A stretch of DNA of 64,000 nucleotides, from assembly GCA_021413965.1 (NCBI GenBank), contig JAIOPI010000027.1, positions 85,883 to 149,882 of the forward strand, read 5' to 3'. Of the stretch, positions 1 to 8,429 are shown piece after piece. The translations under genes and the position numbers were made by a program. The notes under the pieces are model-generated. The model was not told where the DNA came from. It did no database searches and was given only the letters and a program-made list of their open reading frames with translations. This stretch comes from Lentisphaerota bacterium (lineage in GTDB: Bacteria > Verrucomicrobiota > Kiritimatiellia > UBA8416 > JAIOPI01). The first letter of the stretch is position 1. Each line of letters opens with the position of its first letter.

Positions 1-206
1 CGCGCCGGGGATTGCCCAAGAAATCGGGCGGTATCGGTTTGCACGTGACTGGCAAGGCCCGTCGCCGGTTCAAGAGCAATATGCAGAAGCGCAAGGTGCG
101 TTTTTCGGACGGCACGGTCCGGCGCATGTGGGTGCGCGTGCGGGATCTCAAGTCGGGCCTGTACGACAACCCGAACAAGAAGGATTTCGCCAAGGTGAAA
201 GCCTGA
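1..206 (+). CDS. rpmB: 50S ribosomal protein L28, N-terminus missing
   Basis: The frame is open from the left edge of the window and ends with TGA at 204-206, so the start codon lies outside. The visible part reads RRGLPKKSGGIGLHVTGKA, then RRRFKSNMQKRKVRF, the conserved middle of L28 in the longer, Chlamydia-like form with a Lys/Gly-rich loop before the RRF-N motif. L28 is a structural protein of the large ribosomal subunit. It lies 20 bp upstream of rpmG, the usual bacterial pairing, and both probably share one transcript ending at the terminator near 424-458. A TTG at 12 is not a credible start because the conserved L28 N-terminus (VTGK-type motif) would be lost. Confidence 0.9.
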   Translation, partial: RRGLPKKSGGIGLHVTGKARRRFKSNMQKRKVRFSDGTVRRMWVRVRDLKSGLYDNPNKKDFAKVKA

Positions 207-226
207 ACTGGCGATAGGGGGAACAC

Positions 227-388
227 ATGCCCAGAGAATTGATTCGGATGGTATCGACGGCGGGCACGGGCTCGTTTTACACCACGACGAAGACCACCAA
301 GGGTGGCGTCACGGGTAAACTCGAGATGAAGCGCTACGATGCCAAGGCGCGCAAGCACGTCGCTTTCAAAGAAGCGAAGATGAAGTAA
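227..388 (+). CDS. rpmG: 50S ribosomal protein L33
   Basis: A 53-residue protein that begins [20 protein letters not shown] and ends [11 protein letters not shown], a typical L33. It has no cysteines, so it is the zinc-independent form (no CxxC...CxxC ribbon). L33 sits near the E site of the large subunit. The ATG at 227 is preceded by a purine-rich GGGGGAA stretch at about 216-223. It follows rpmB by 20 bp and is the last gene before an intrinsic terminator. Confidence 0.93.
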   Translation: MPRELIRMVSTAGTGSFYTTTKTTKGGVTGKLEMKRYDAKARKHVAFKEAKMK

Positions 389-423
389 CGCGCCGTCCCG
401 GCGGGTTACGTTTCCACTTACCG

Positions 424-458
424 ACACATCTCCCTTCCGGAGGTGTGTTTGTGTTTTT
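424..458 (+). terminator. Rho-independent terminator of rpmB-rpmG
   Basis: A 10-bp stem (424-433 with 439-448, one G-T pair) around a CTTCC loop is followed by a T-rich tract to 458. It lies 36 bp after the rpmG stop and before the convergent feoB gene. Confidence 0.85.
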
Positions 459-555
459 GGGGGCGTGAAGAGAGGTAAGAACCGCAGGGCCGGTGTTGGT
501 GGACGTGGCGAAGGGAGGCGTTGCGATCGGCGGACCGCGTCGCATCCGGCCGGCA

Positions 556-2622
556 TCAGCCGAAGCCGAGGGCGGTGAGGCCCTGGAAGGTCAGGTAGGC
601 GCCGCCGTAGGCAAGGGCGCTCATGTAGGAAAACTGCAGGATTGGCCATTTCCAGGAGCCGGTTTCCCGGCGGGTAATCACCTGGGTCGCCATGCACTGC
701 ATGGCCAGGATGTAGAAGACCAACAGGCTCAGGCTGGAAGCCGTGGTGAAGACCCGGCTGCCATCGCGACGGGTCGCGTTCCGCAGGGTGTCGTACAACC
801 CTTCCCGGTTCTGGGTCGCGGCATCCTCTCCCACGCCGTAGACAATCGACAGGGTTGAGACAATCACCTCACGGGCTGCAAAGGACGAGATGATGCCAAT
901 CCCGATCTGCCAGTCGAAGCCCAGCGGGCGTACGACGGGCTCGATCAGGTGCCCCAAGCGGCCGGCGAAGGAGTGGGCCAGCGCTTCACGCGCCGCCAGG
1001 TCCGCGGCGCGGTGCTCCAGCATGGCCCCGCCCTCGGCATTGCCGCTGGCGTTCTCCATTTGCGCCTGCGCGGCCAGCGTACTGACTTCAACCGATGGCT
1101 CCGTCTTCGGGTAGGTAGCCAAGGCCCAAAGGATCAGTGAAATCACGAGGATGATTGATCCGGCCTGCTGCACGAAGACCTTGGCGCGATCAAAGGTGTA
1201 AAGCAGCAGATTGCGCAGGCCCGGAATCTTGTAGCCGGGCAATTCCAGCACCAGGGGCTTGGTTTCGCCCCGCAGAATCGTCTTCTTGAAGGCGAATGCC
1301 ATGATCAGCGCCGCGACGATGCCGGACCCATAGGCCGCCGTAAAGACGAGCGCGGCCTTGCCAGGCGACGTGGGAAACAGCAGCGCCGTCACCATGGCGT
1401 AGACGGGAATCCGGGCTGAACAACTCATCAACGGGGCCACGAGGATCGTCACCAGGCGGTCGCGCCGGTCCTTGATGATGCGTGCGGCCATGATGGCCGG
1501 GATGGCGCAGGCGTGCGCGGAAAGCAGGGGCACGAAGGCGGTGCCGGGCAGGCCGACGCGCCGCATGAGCCGGTCCATGACAAAAGCCGCGCGCGCGAGG
1601 TACCCGCTGTCCTCAAGAATGCCGAGGAAGAAGAACAGGATGCAGATTTGCGGCAGGAAGACGAGAATACCGCCGACACCCCCGATGATGCCATGCACGA
1701 GCAGGCTCTGAAAATCCCCCGGGGGCACGTGGGCAGCCACCAGGTCGCCCGCGCGGGCGAAGAGCCCGTCGATCAGGTCCATGGGCACGGAGGCCACGCT
1801 GAAGATCAGGTAAAAGACGGACAGCATGACGGCGAGAAAGGAGAGCAGGCCGGCGACGGGGTGCGTCAGCAGGCGATCCAGTTTCTCGGTTCGGCGCCCG
1901 GTGGCCACCACGGGGGCCTTGAGGCAGCGTCCGGCCACGGACTCCGACCAGTTGAAGCGCGATTGAAACTGGGCCGGGCAGGCGCAGGCGGAATCGCACC
2001 GGCAGGCGGATCGCGGGAACGCCAGCGGAAGCGGTTTGGGGCGGTGACCGGTGACCCAGCGCTCGAGTTCGGCCTTCAGCGTGTCCACGCCGCGCCCGGT
2101 CTTGGCCACCATGGGAATGACCGGGCAGTGCAGTTCGCGGCTGAGCTTCTGCGCATCAATCTGAATGCCGTGGCGCTCGGCGATGTCGATCATGTTCAGC
2201 GCCACGATGACGGGGATTTCCAGTTCGCGGATCTGGCTGACGAGGAACAAATTGCGCTCAAGGTTGTCGGCGTCGACGATGAGCACGACGCCATCCGGGC
2301 GGGGGGCCTCGGGATGCTTTCCGGTCAGGATGTCGTGCGCAATCTGTTCCTCCGGCGTCACCGCACGCAGGCTGTACATGCCGGGCAAGTCGACGATGGT
2401 GATGGCCTTTCCGGCCACCCGCAGGTAGCCGAGTTTGCGCTCCACCGTGGTCCCCGGGTAGTTGGCGGTGCGCGAACGCAGCCCCGTGAGCGCATTGAAC
2501 AACTCCGTCTTGCCGGCGTTGGGATTGCCCGCCAGCGCCACCACCATGGCGCTGCCATGCTGAGGTTTGTCCTGGCCCGTGACGGCACGGATGGATTTGG
2601 CAAGGAGATCAAACTGGACCAT
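556..2622 (-). CDS. feoB: Ferrous iron transporter FeoB
   Basis: A 688-residue GTPase-coupled Fe(II) permease of the inner membrane. The N-terminal G domain shows G1 GNPNAGKT (32-39), G2 YPGTT (55-59), G3 DLPG (78-81) and G4 NMID (143-146). The C-terminal half has the Gate and Core membrane segments with the conserved GxPGTAFVPLLSAHACAIP-type stretch and FAAREVIVST. Unusually, the linker between the G domain and the membrane part holds a C-x-C-x3-C-x-C cluster (C207, C209, C213, C215). The start at 2622 (MVQFDLLAK) is chosen because a longer frame would run deep into feoA; the two genes overlap by 14 bp, as expected for translational coupling. Confidence 0.93.
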   Translation of the reverse strand: MVQFDLLAKSIRAVTGQDKPQHGSAMVVALAGNPNAGKTELFNALTGLRSRTANYPGTTVERKLGYLRVAGKAITIVDLPGMYSLRAVTPEEQIAHDILTGKHPEAPRPDGVVLIVDADNLERNLFLVSQIRELEIPVIVALNMIDIAERHGIQIDAQKLSRELHCPVIPMVAKTGRGVDTLKAELERWVTGHRPKPLPLAFPRSACRCDSACACPAQFQSRFNWSESVAGRCLKAPVVATGRRTEKLDRLLTHPVAGLLSFLAVMLSVFYLIFSVASVPMDLIDGLFARAGDLVAAHVPPGDFQSLLVHGIIGGVGGILVFLPQICILFFFLGILEDSGYLARAAFVMDRLMRRVGLPGTAFVPLLSAHACAIPAIMAARIIKDRRDRLVTILVAPLMSCSARIPVYAMVTALLFPTSPGKAALVFTAAYGSGIVAALIMAFAFKKTILRGETKPLVLELPGYKIPGLRNLLLYTFDRAKVFVQQAGSIILVISLILWALATYPKTEPSVEVSTLAAQAQMENASGNAEGGAMLEHRAADLAAREALAHSFAGRLGHLIEPVVRPLGFDWQIGIGIISSFAAREVIVSTLSIVYGVGEDAATQNREGLYDTLRNATRRDGSRVFTTASSLSLLVFYILAMQCMATQVITRRETGSWKWPILQFSYMSALAYGGAYLTFQGLTALGFG

Positions 2623-2893
2623 GGGAAGGCTCGCTTTCGGGGGCTGATGCCGGATTGTCGTCGAGGGGACGCACGGTAACGCGGGCGGCAAGTCGGGCGG
2701 AAAGCCCGATGCGGGTTGCAAAAACTTTCAGAATGAGGGGATCGCCGGCCTTGATGAGTTCCACGGTGCGGCCGGTGCAGACCCCGAGTGACATCAGGCG
2801 CTCCGAATCATCATCCGGCGCTTCGATGTGCTGAATGACGCCAAACTGGTGAGGCAGGAGTTGGTCGAGGCGAAGGTCACCAGGGTCAGTCAT
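2609..2893 (-). CDS. feoA: Ferrous iron transport accessory protein FeoA
   Basis: A 94-residue cytosolic SH3-like FeoA: it reads LDQLLPHQFGVIQHI, then a short helix with SERLMSLGVCTGRTVELIK and a beta-strand end SARLAARVTVRP. FeoA is thought to help FeoB during Fe(II) uptake. The chosen ATG at 2893 gives the normal family length; the frame is open upstream but that extension has no FeoA similarity. It overlaps feoB by 14 bp and faces the plus-strand iron-related operon at 3152 across a 258-bp divergent region that probably holds the promoters of both. Confidence 0.85.
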   Translation of the reverse strand: MTDPGDLRLDQLLPHQFGVIQHIEAPDDDSERLMSLGVCTGRTVELIKAGDPLILKVFATRIGLSARLAARVTVRPLDDNPASAPESEPSHGPV

Positions 2894-3063
2894 CGCGATT
2901 ACAAGCTCCGACCACCGCCGGCGATATGCATATGATACCGCCGGATGGTATGTGCGAAATGGTCTATGTTTTCTCACGTACGCGGTCCCCCTGACAAGTG
3001 CAAACCCTATCGATGCCCCTGGCCACTCCTTCCTGGATGTGACAGGCATAGCTTGCAACTATT

Positions 3064-3081
3064 TGATTGCTATGTCAATCA
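3064..3081. promoter_or_regulatory. Putative operator in the feoAB divergent region
   Basis: A perfect inverted repeat TGATTG-N6-CAATCA lies in an AT-rich stretch between feoA and the plus-strand operon. It is 71 bp before the ATG at 3152 and 171 bp before the feoA start. Its place suggests an iron-responsive regulator site, but it does not match a textbook Fur box. Confidence 0.35.
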
Positions 3082-3151
3082 TCCGGATTATTATACCAAC
3101 CATATTCGGGGCGAGAAAGCCCGGCAATGCGAAAATACAGAGGAGAATCCC

Positions 3152-4036
3152 ATGACGGGTTCGGGTGGTAGTCGGTCGGGTGGGCAGGCGGTGGCGAAGA
3201 CGAGCGGCGTCTGGGCGGTCGCTTTGGGGCTTTGGGCCATGGCGGCCGCGGCGGATGAGCGCAAGTTCGGCTATGTGTATGAGGCGGATGTCCTGCCCAA
3301 GGGACAGGCCGAATTCGAGCAGTGGGTGACTGCACGTGCCGGGAAGGATGGCGGGCGCTATGCCCGCTGGGATTTCCGGGAGGAACTGGAGTACGGACTG
3401 ACCGAGCGGTTGACGACCGCCCTCTATCTGAATTTCGAGGATGAGTTCAGCTCTGGTGTTAAGACATCGGACGGCGCGGATTCGGAAGCCGAGGTGGAAG
3501 CGGGCGAAGATGAATCCGGTGGCGTGGACTTCGCGGGCTTGTCCTCTGAGTGGAAGTACCAGTTGCTCAGCCCGTATCGGGATGTTGTCGGCGTGGTGGT
3601 TTATGTTGAGGGCAGTAGCGACCTGGCGCATGAGACCGAACTGGAGGAGAAACTCGTGCTCAGTAAGAACTGGGAACGATGGGTGGCGGCGGCCAATGTC
3701 ACGGTCGAACAGGAGTGGGAGTACGAAGACGGCGAGTCCGAAAAGGAAGGGGTTCTGGAGTTGACCGCCGGTCTCTCGCGCAAGGTTACCGATACGTGGT
3801 CTGTCGGCCTGGAGGCTCGCAACCACCGCGAGTTCGAGAACAACTTTGAATTCAAGGATGAGGAACACCGTGCGTATTTCCTCGGTCCCAACGTGGCCTA
3901 TGCCAACGGCACCTATTGGGCGACGTTGTCCGTGCTGCCTCAGATCTACGGCGAAGGGGAGCATGCGACGGATAACCTGATTCTTGATGAACACGAACGC
4001 GTGGAAGTGCGCTTGCTGGCCGGCGTCCCGCTGTGA
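3152..4036 (+). CDS. Outer-membrane-type protein, DUF6662-like
   Basis: A 294-residue exported protein. The N-terminus has a signal peptide (hydrophobic WAVALGLWAMAAAA, likely cut before DERKFGY). The mature part opens with the pattern KFGYVYEADVLPKGQAEFEQ and then alternating amphipathic strands (YGLTERLTTALYLNFEDEF, KLVLSKNWERWVAAANVTVE), which suggests a beta-barrel. I recognise it as similar to DUF6662 proteins, whose function is unknown. The ATG at 3152 has AGAGGAG seven bases upstream. It overlaps the FMN-binding gene by 4 bp, so it probably acts in the same surface redox or iron process. Confidence 0.7.
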   Translation: MTGSGGSRSGGQAVAKTSGVWAVALGLWAMAAAADERKFGYVYEADVLPKGQAEFEQWVTARAGKDGGRYARWDFREELEYGLTERLTTALYLNFEDEFSSGVKTSDGADSEAEVEAGEDESGGVDFAGLSSEWKYQLLSPYRDVVGVVVYVEGSSDLAHETELEEKLVLSKNWERWVAAANVTVEQEWEYEDGESEKEGVLELTAGLSRKVTDTWSVGLEARNHREFENNFEFKDEEHRAYFLGPNVAYANGTYWATLSVLPQIYGEGEHATDNLILDEHERVEVRLLAGVPL

Positions 4037-4602
4037 GCAACCGGTTCTTCAAGATCGTCGCTGTGGCCGCCGGCCTGTGGGGTCTGCCGGGACGCGGGAC
4101 CCTGCAGGCGGCGGACACGGTCTACATGACGAAAGCGCAGGCCCTGGCCTGGGCGTTGCCGGAGGCGGGGCGCGTTGAGGAGGCGCGACGGGCCTTGTCC
4201 GACTCCGAGCGTGCCGCACTGTCGCGCGCCTGCGGCCTCCCGTTCGGTTCCGCCGTGCAGTGGTACACCGGCTACCAGGGCGATACGCTTACGGGGCGGG
4301 CGCTCTTCCTCGATGAAGTCGGCAAGCATCAGCCGATCACGTTTGTCGTCGCGCTCTCCCCGGAGGGGGTCGTTCGCGATGTGGCCGTCGCCGTTTACCG
4401 TGAAGCGCTCGGCGATGGGGTCCGTCAGCCGCGCTTTCTGGACCAGTTCCAGGGCAAGCGGGAGGGCGATGGATTGACGCTCGGCAAGGACATCGACGGT
4501 GTGACTGGCGCGACGCTCTCCTGCCGCGCGGCGGCGCGGGCCGTGCGGCGTGCATTTGCCATCAACCGCGAACTGGTGCAGACTGTCGCCACGCCGCCAT
4601 GA
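4033..4602 (+). CDS. Exported FMN-binding (flavinylated) domain protein
   Basis: A 189-residue exported protein with a signal sequence (residues 1-26) and a C-terminal FMN-binding domain. The motif DGVTGAT (155-161) matches the ApbE flavin transferase recognition sequence, in which FMN is attached to the last threonine (T161). Such domains (as in RnfG/NqrC) carry electrons outside the cytoplasmic membrane. The GTG start at 4033 overlaps the previous stop, and the next gene starts inside its stop at 4599, so all three are translationally coupled. No apbE gene is in this window. A role in ferric iron reduction is inferred from the neighbouring feoAB. Confidence 0.82.
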   Translation: MSNRFFKIVAVAAGLWGLPGRGTLQAADTVYMTKAQALAWALPEAGRVEEARRALSDSERAALSRACGLPFGSAVQWYTGYQGDTLTGRALFLDEVGKHQPITFVVALSPEGVVRDVAVAVYREALGDGVRQPRFLDQFQGKREGDGLTLGKDIDGVTGATLSCRAAARAVRRAFAINRELVQTVATPP

Positions 4603-5108
4603 GACAATTTCGCCATACCCACACGCTTCATCACCTGCCATGGGCCAGCAAGCTGGCGACCACCCTGTTTCTGATCGCGACGCTGGCGGCCTGCACCGTG
4701 ACGTGGATCATGGCCACCCGGCTGACCGGCACCTCGCCACAGTCGGTGGCGGCGCATTACCAGGGGCGGGAGACCGCCGCCGACGAGGCCTTTCCAAAAT
4801 CCGTGGATGAACTGCTCATGACGGCGCACTTCCACCTCTTCATCATGCCGGTCGTGCTGCTGGTGGTGGGGCACCTCGTGGGGCTCACGCGCTTCCCGCG
4901 ATCGGTCCAGGGACTGCTGATGGGGGCGGGTTCTGTCGGGCTGCTGTTGAACGTGGGGATGCCGTTCCTGATCATCCACGCGCCGCAGCCCTGGTCGGCC
5001 CTGAAGTTGCTTGGCAACGCCCTGCTGGGGCTCTCGTTGCCGCTGATGTGCATCCTGTCGTTGATCGACCTGCACTGGCCGATGCGGCTGGACCGCGACG
5101 CGGCGTAA
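4599..5108 (+). CDS. Polytopic membrane protein, possible heme-binding redox partner
   Basis: A 169-residue protein with about four membrane segments (near 18-40, 76-96, 103-122, 132-158). Histidines cluster in or beside helices: TAHFHLFIMP and VVGHLVG in the second segment, IIHAP after the third, and LHW at the end. This could support heme binding, but there is no CxxCH and no named family is recognised. The ATG overlaps the stop of the FMN-binding gene. It is the last gene of the operon, so it may pass electrons from the membrane to the covalent flavin; that is inference. Confidence 0.6.
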   Translation: MRQFRHTHTLHHLPWASKLATTLFLIATLAACTVTWIMATRLTGTSPQSVAAHYQGRETAADEAFPKSVDELLMTAHFHLFIMPVVLLVVGHLVGLTRFPRSVQGLLMGAGSVGLLLNVGMPFLIIHAPQPWSALKLLGNALLGLSLPLMCILSLIDLHWPMRLDRDAA

Positions 5109-5252
5109 GCGCACCCGCGCCAATTGCTGACCACAGTGGGCGGCGGGCCGCCGCTGTGCATCCCGTCCATGATCCCGGCCTTCACGCTGAGGGGGTCCCT
5201 GGTGCGCACCTCTCCGCTTGTCGAGCAGGGCGCGCAGAGGGTAGAACGTCCC

Positions 5253-6365
5253 ATGGCTACGTTGCCCAACATGCTGACCCTCCCTCCGCGCGTGGTTGCA
5301 CACCCAGGGGCTGTGGGAACCTTGCTGAAAGAATGTCGGCCGTTCGGGGCGCGCGGCCTGCTGGTGCATGGCCGTTCCCTGGCCAGCGGCGAGCTCCTCA
5401 ACCGGCTTGTGGACGAGGTCCCCGCCGGGCTGGCCTTGGCCACGTGGATGCACCCCGGTGGCGAACCCACGCTGGATCATCTGGCCTCGGCACTCGCCGC
5501 CGCGCGCGCCTACCGAGCCGATTGGATTGCCGCGGTGGGTGGCGGCAGCGTGATGGATGTGGGCAAGGCGTGCGCGGGACTGATGGAGGCGCCGCTCGAT
5601 CCGGAATCCTATCATGACGGCGCCCCAATCCCCCCGTCGCGCACTCCCTTCATTGCCGTGCCCACGACGGCCGGCACCGGCGGCGAGGCCACCATGGTGA
5701 CCGTGCTCACCAATGCGCGCCAGGGCGTGAAGAAGTCCATTCGACACCCGTCCTTCATGCCGCGCGTGGTGATTCTGGATCCTGAGTTGCTGGCCGGTTG
5801 TCCGCCCGCCGTCATCGCCGGCTCGGGGATGGATGCGTTCGTCCAGGCCGTGGAAGCCTACGTCAGCAAAGGTGCCACCTGGTTCAGCGATGCGCTGGCG
5901 CTCCAGGCGGTCCGGCTCATCGATCAGGGGCTCGTTCCGGTGCATGACGGGGAATTGGGGGCGCCCGCGCAGGCGTTGATGGAAGGCAGCTTTCTGGCGG
6001 GGCTGGCGTTGTCCCACGCGCGGCTCGGGTTGGTGCACGGCCTGGCGCATCCGCTCGGGCACCGCTACCACGTGCCGCACGGCGTGGTGTGCGCGGTTTG
6101 TCTCCCGCCCGTGATCGCCTTCAACCGGCCGGTGGCAGCGGAGAAATACGAGGCGCTCGGCACCTTGCTGGACCGCGACCTCGGGGAATACGCCGGGACG
6201 ATGCTCGAGACGCTGGGCATCGCGTCACCCTTTCGCGGCCAGGCGCTGACCGATCGCGACGCCATCATTGCCGAAACCCTGGCGTCCGGTTCGACCGCCG
6301 CCAATCCGCGCCCCGTGACCGCCGCCGACGCGGCCGCCATCCTGAACACGCTCTTTGCCGCGTAG
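5253..6365 (+). CDS. Iron-containing alcohol dehydrogenase family protein
   Basis: A 370-residue group III (metal-dependent) dehydrogenase. The NAD-binding GGGSVMDVGKA motif and VPTTAGTGGEAT are clear. Of the usual four metal ligands, Asp (GMDAFVQAVEAY) and two His (LVHGLAHPLG and VPHGVV) are present, but the second ligand, normally His in DALTHA, is Gln here, as in some subgroups. The ATG at 5253 starts a family-like N-terminus (LPPRVVAHPGAVGTL); the frame is open 129 bp further upstream without similarity. The substrate cannot be named. It stands alone between the iron operon and a HAD phosphatase. Confidence 0.85.
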   Translation: MATLPNMLTLPPRVVAHPGAVGTLLKECRPFGARGLLVHGRSLASGELLNRLVDEVPAGLALATWMHPGGEPTLDHLASALAAARAYRADWIAAVGGGSVMDVGKACAGLMEAPLDPESYHDGAPIPPSRTPFIAVPTTAGTGGEATMVTVLTNARQGVKKSIRHPSFMPRVVILDPELLAGCPPAVIAGSGMDAFVQAVEAYVSKGATWFSDALALQAVRLIDQGLVPVHDGELGAPAQALMEGSFLAGLALSHARLGLVHGLAHPLGHRYHVPHGVVCAVCLPPVIAFNRPVAAEKYEALGTLLDRDLGEYAGTMLETLGIASPFRGQALTDRDAIIAETLASGSTAANPRPVTAADAAAILNTLFAA

Positions 6366-6431
6366 CGTCAGCGGAATCGCTTGGCGGTGGCCTCTCCACC
6401 GCGATATAGTTCGTGCCTTGGGCAACGCGCC

Positions 6432-7079
6432 ATGCAGAACACCCACGCCTATTGCTTCGACCTGGACGGAACGCTGATCGACTCGGAGGTGATCTGGGTG
6501 GAGGCGGTCCGTGAGTACCTGGCCGAGCGGCTGGAGACCTTCTCCCACGCCGAAGCCCAGGCGTTGGTCTACGGGCGCTCGTGGCAGGATATCTACCAGG
6601 ACATCGTCCGCAAGCACCCGCAGTTCACCATGCCCATCGCGTCGATGGAGGCGGCCATCGCGCCCCACTATCAGCGCATGGCCGCGCAGCGCGACATCCG
6701 CATCCCCACCTCGATTGCGCTGCTCCAGCGCCTCGCGGAAACGCATCCGGTCTGCATCGTCTCCGGTTCGTCGCGCAAGACCGTGGGCGAGGCGATCGAG
6801 ATGATGGGCATCGGCGCGTGCCTGCGCTTCTATCTCGGGGCGGACGACTATGCCCCGGGCAAGCCGGCCCCGGCCTGCTACCGGCTCGCCGCTGACAAGC
6901 TGGGCCTCGCCCCGGCCTCTTGCGTCGTCTTCGAGGACTCCAACGCCGGTGCCCGCGCGGCCAAAGCCGCCGGCATGCAATGCGTGGTCCTCGTCCGCCC
7001 CGGCCGCCCGTCGCAGGATTTTTCCATGGCCGACCTCGTGCTCGAGGACCTCGGGGATTATCGTCCGTCGGCCGCGTGA
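6432..7079 (+). CDS. HAD-superfamily phosphatase, beta-phosphoglucomutase-like
   Basis: A 215-residue subfamily IA HAD hydrolase. Motif I is FDLDGTLID (nucleophile Asp), motif II CIVSGSSRK, motif III PGKPAPACY, and motif IV VVFEDSNAGA. The helical cap lies between residues 20 and 85. Such enzymes hydrolyse or move phosphate on sugar phosphates; the substrate is not predictable. The ATG at 6432 places motif I ten residues in, which is typical. A GC hairpin (6384-6390 with 6396-6402) lies just upstream but has no T-run. Confidence 0.88.
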   Translation: MQNTHAYCFDLDGTLIDSEVIWVEAVREYLAERLETFSHAEAQALVYGRSWQDIYQDIVRKHPQFTMPIASMEAAIAPHYQRMAAQRDIRIPTSIALLQRLAETHPVCIVSGSSRKTVGEAIEMMGIGACLRFYLGADDYAPGKPAPACYRLAADKLGLAPASCVVFEDSNAGARAAKAAGMQCVVLVRPGRPSQDFSMADLVLEDLGDYRPSAA

Positions 7080-7113
7080 ACGCGCCGTCCACCCGCCGCC
7101 AGTCCAGCGCCGC

Positions 7114-7797
7114 TCAGTTCAGTCCCGGGATATCGCCCTGCACGCATCCGGAATCGTCCTGGCGGGCATTGTTCACGCGGCGGCTCACGGGCGTGGCTTT
7201 CATCGTGTCGGCGGGAAAGGGCTTGAGCAGGTGCGCGACGGCGCGGTGGCTCTGTACGCCCGGGTCCATCCACGATTTGAAATCCTGCGGGGCCAGGATG
7301 ACCGGCATGCGGTGGTGGTAGGGTTTGACCACGTCATTCGGCGTCGTGGTCAGAATGGTGCAGGAGTCCACCAGTTCATCGCGCGGGCTCTGCCAGCGTT
7401 CCCACAAGCCCGCCATGGCGAAGGGTTGCTCGTCCTTCATCTGGAAATAGTAGGGGCGGCGCGTGGCGCCCGCGCCCGCCCACTCGAAAAATCCGTCGGC
7501 CGGAATCAGGCAGCGGCGGTGCCGGATCGCGGCGCGAAAGTAGGGCTTGTCCGCCACGGTTTCGGCGCGCGCGTTGATCGGGCGCGAGACGGTGGCGGGA
7601 TCCTTCACCCACGCGGGCAGCAGGCCCCAGAAGAGCAATTGGGGAATCGGGTGCGGGATCTCGGGGTCGCGCAGGATCGTCAGGATGTACTGCCCGGGCG
7701 CCACGTTGTAACGCGGCTTGGGCGGGTCAAACCCCGGCATCTCCAGCAGTTCTGTCCACTCGTCCGGAAAGCGGGTCAATGTGAAACGACCGCACAC
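7114..7797 (-). CDS. yedK: SOS response-associated peptidase family protein (YedK/HMCES)
   Basis: A 227-residue SRAP protein. It starts MCGRFTLTRF; after removal of Met, Cys2 forms the thiazolidine cross-link with abasic sites in single-stranded DNA. Other signature pieces are YNVAPGQ, FWGLLPAW, NARAETV, CLIPADGFFEW (catalytic Glu) and HHRMPVIL (catalytic His). It protects stalled forks from abasic-site breaks. The start is GTG at 7797, fixed by the need for Cys at position 2; an AAGGGATGA ribosome site lies in the end of gtrA, 6 bp upstream, so the two are coupled. Confidence 0.95.
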   Translation of the reverse strand: MCGRFTLTRFPDEWTELLEMPGFDPPKPRYNVAPGQYILTILRDPEIPHPIPQLLFWGLLPAWVKDPATVSRPINARAETVADKPYFRAAIRHRRCLIPADGFFEWAGAGATRRPYYFQMKDEQPFAMAGLWERWQSPRDELVDSCTILTTTPNDVVKPYHHRMPVILAPQDFKSWMDPGVQSHRAVAHLLKPFPADTMKATPVSRRVNNARQDDSGCVQGDIPGLN

Positions 7798-7803
7798 GCA
7801 TGC

Positions 7804-8298
7804 TCATCCCTTGAAAATGACGAACTTCCGCATGGCAAAGTTGATCAGCAGCGCGGACACCAGGTTCGAACCAAAGGCGACGGTCGTGGTGAGGCCGTAG
7901 TGCTGAATCAGGAACGTCTGGACCGTTGTGCCGATCACCAGGCTGACGCCGGATACCGCATAGAACAGGAGAACCTCGAGAACCCAGTGGTGGCGGCCGC
8001 GTTTGAACACCCAGAAGATGTTGATGAGATAGGCCGTGAGGTTTGAAAACAGGAACGCGACGCCGTTGTCAATCGCCGCACGTGTCGCGCGCGCGCTGTC
8101 CGACAGTTCGGGCACGGGCAGGTGGAAGAGTTGGACCACCAATTCGCGCGACGTGAGGCAGGGCAGCACGAGCCAGGCCATGAGGGAGAAACACAGGATG
8201 TGCACACTGGTGGCGACCGCGCCGGCAATGCCGTACTTGATGAACTGGACCAGCGGGCCGTGCTCCTGCCCTTTGAACTGTTTCAGGATGTGACGCAT
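7804..8298 (-). CDS. GtrA-family membrane protein
   Basis: A 164-residue protein with four membrane helices. It begins with FIKYGIAGAVATSVHILCF, the GtrA hallmark, and has FLFSNLTAYLINIFWVFKRGRHH in the middle and a C-terminal NFAMRKFVIFKG. GtrA-like proteins help flip or move lipid-linked sugars for cell-surface glycan decoration. The ATG at 8298 (MRHILKQFKG) is chosen over an upstream open stretch without similarity. It is followed after 6 bp by yedK; no other glycan gene is adjacent. Confidence 0.88.
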   Translation of the reverse strand: MRHILKQFKGQEHGPLVQFIKYGIAGAVATSVHILCFSLMAWLVLPCLTSRELVVQLFHLPVPELSDSARATRAAIDNGVAFLFSNLTAYLINIFWVFKRGRHHWVLEVLLFYAVSGVSLVIGTTVQTFLIQHYGLTTTVAFGSNLVSALLINFAMRKFVIFKG

Positions 8299-8429
8299 GC
8301 GCGGAACTCTAGTCGAAGTGCCGGCAAGCCGAAAGGGCGAATATACCGGCGGCATCGGCTAATCCTGCGCCGACCATGCACGGTGCGGTGCCCGTCGACG
8401 TCCGCCCGGTGTGTCCCCGTTCCGCCGGG

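Noticed and set aside
1513..2679. 388-codon open frame on the plus strand
   Set aside because: It is the antisense of feoB; composition is typical of a GC-rich shadow frame and no domain is seen.
4425..6080. 551-codon minus-strand frame
   Set aside because: Antisense to the FMN-binding, membrane and alcohol dehydrogenase genes, all of which have clear motifs.
6384..6402. GC hairpin after the alcohol dehydrogenase gene as terminator
   Set aside because: A 7-bp stem is present but no T-run follows on either strand.
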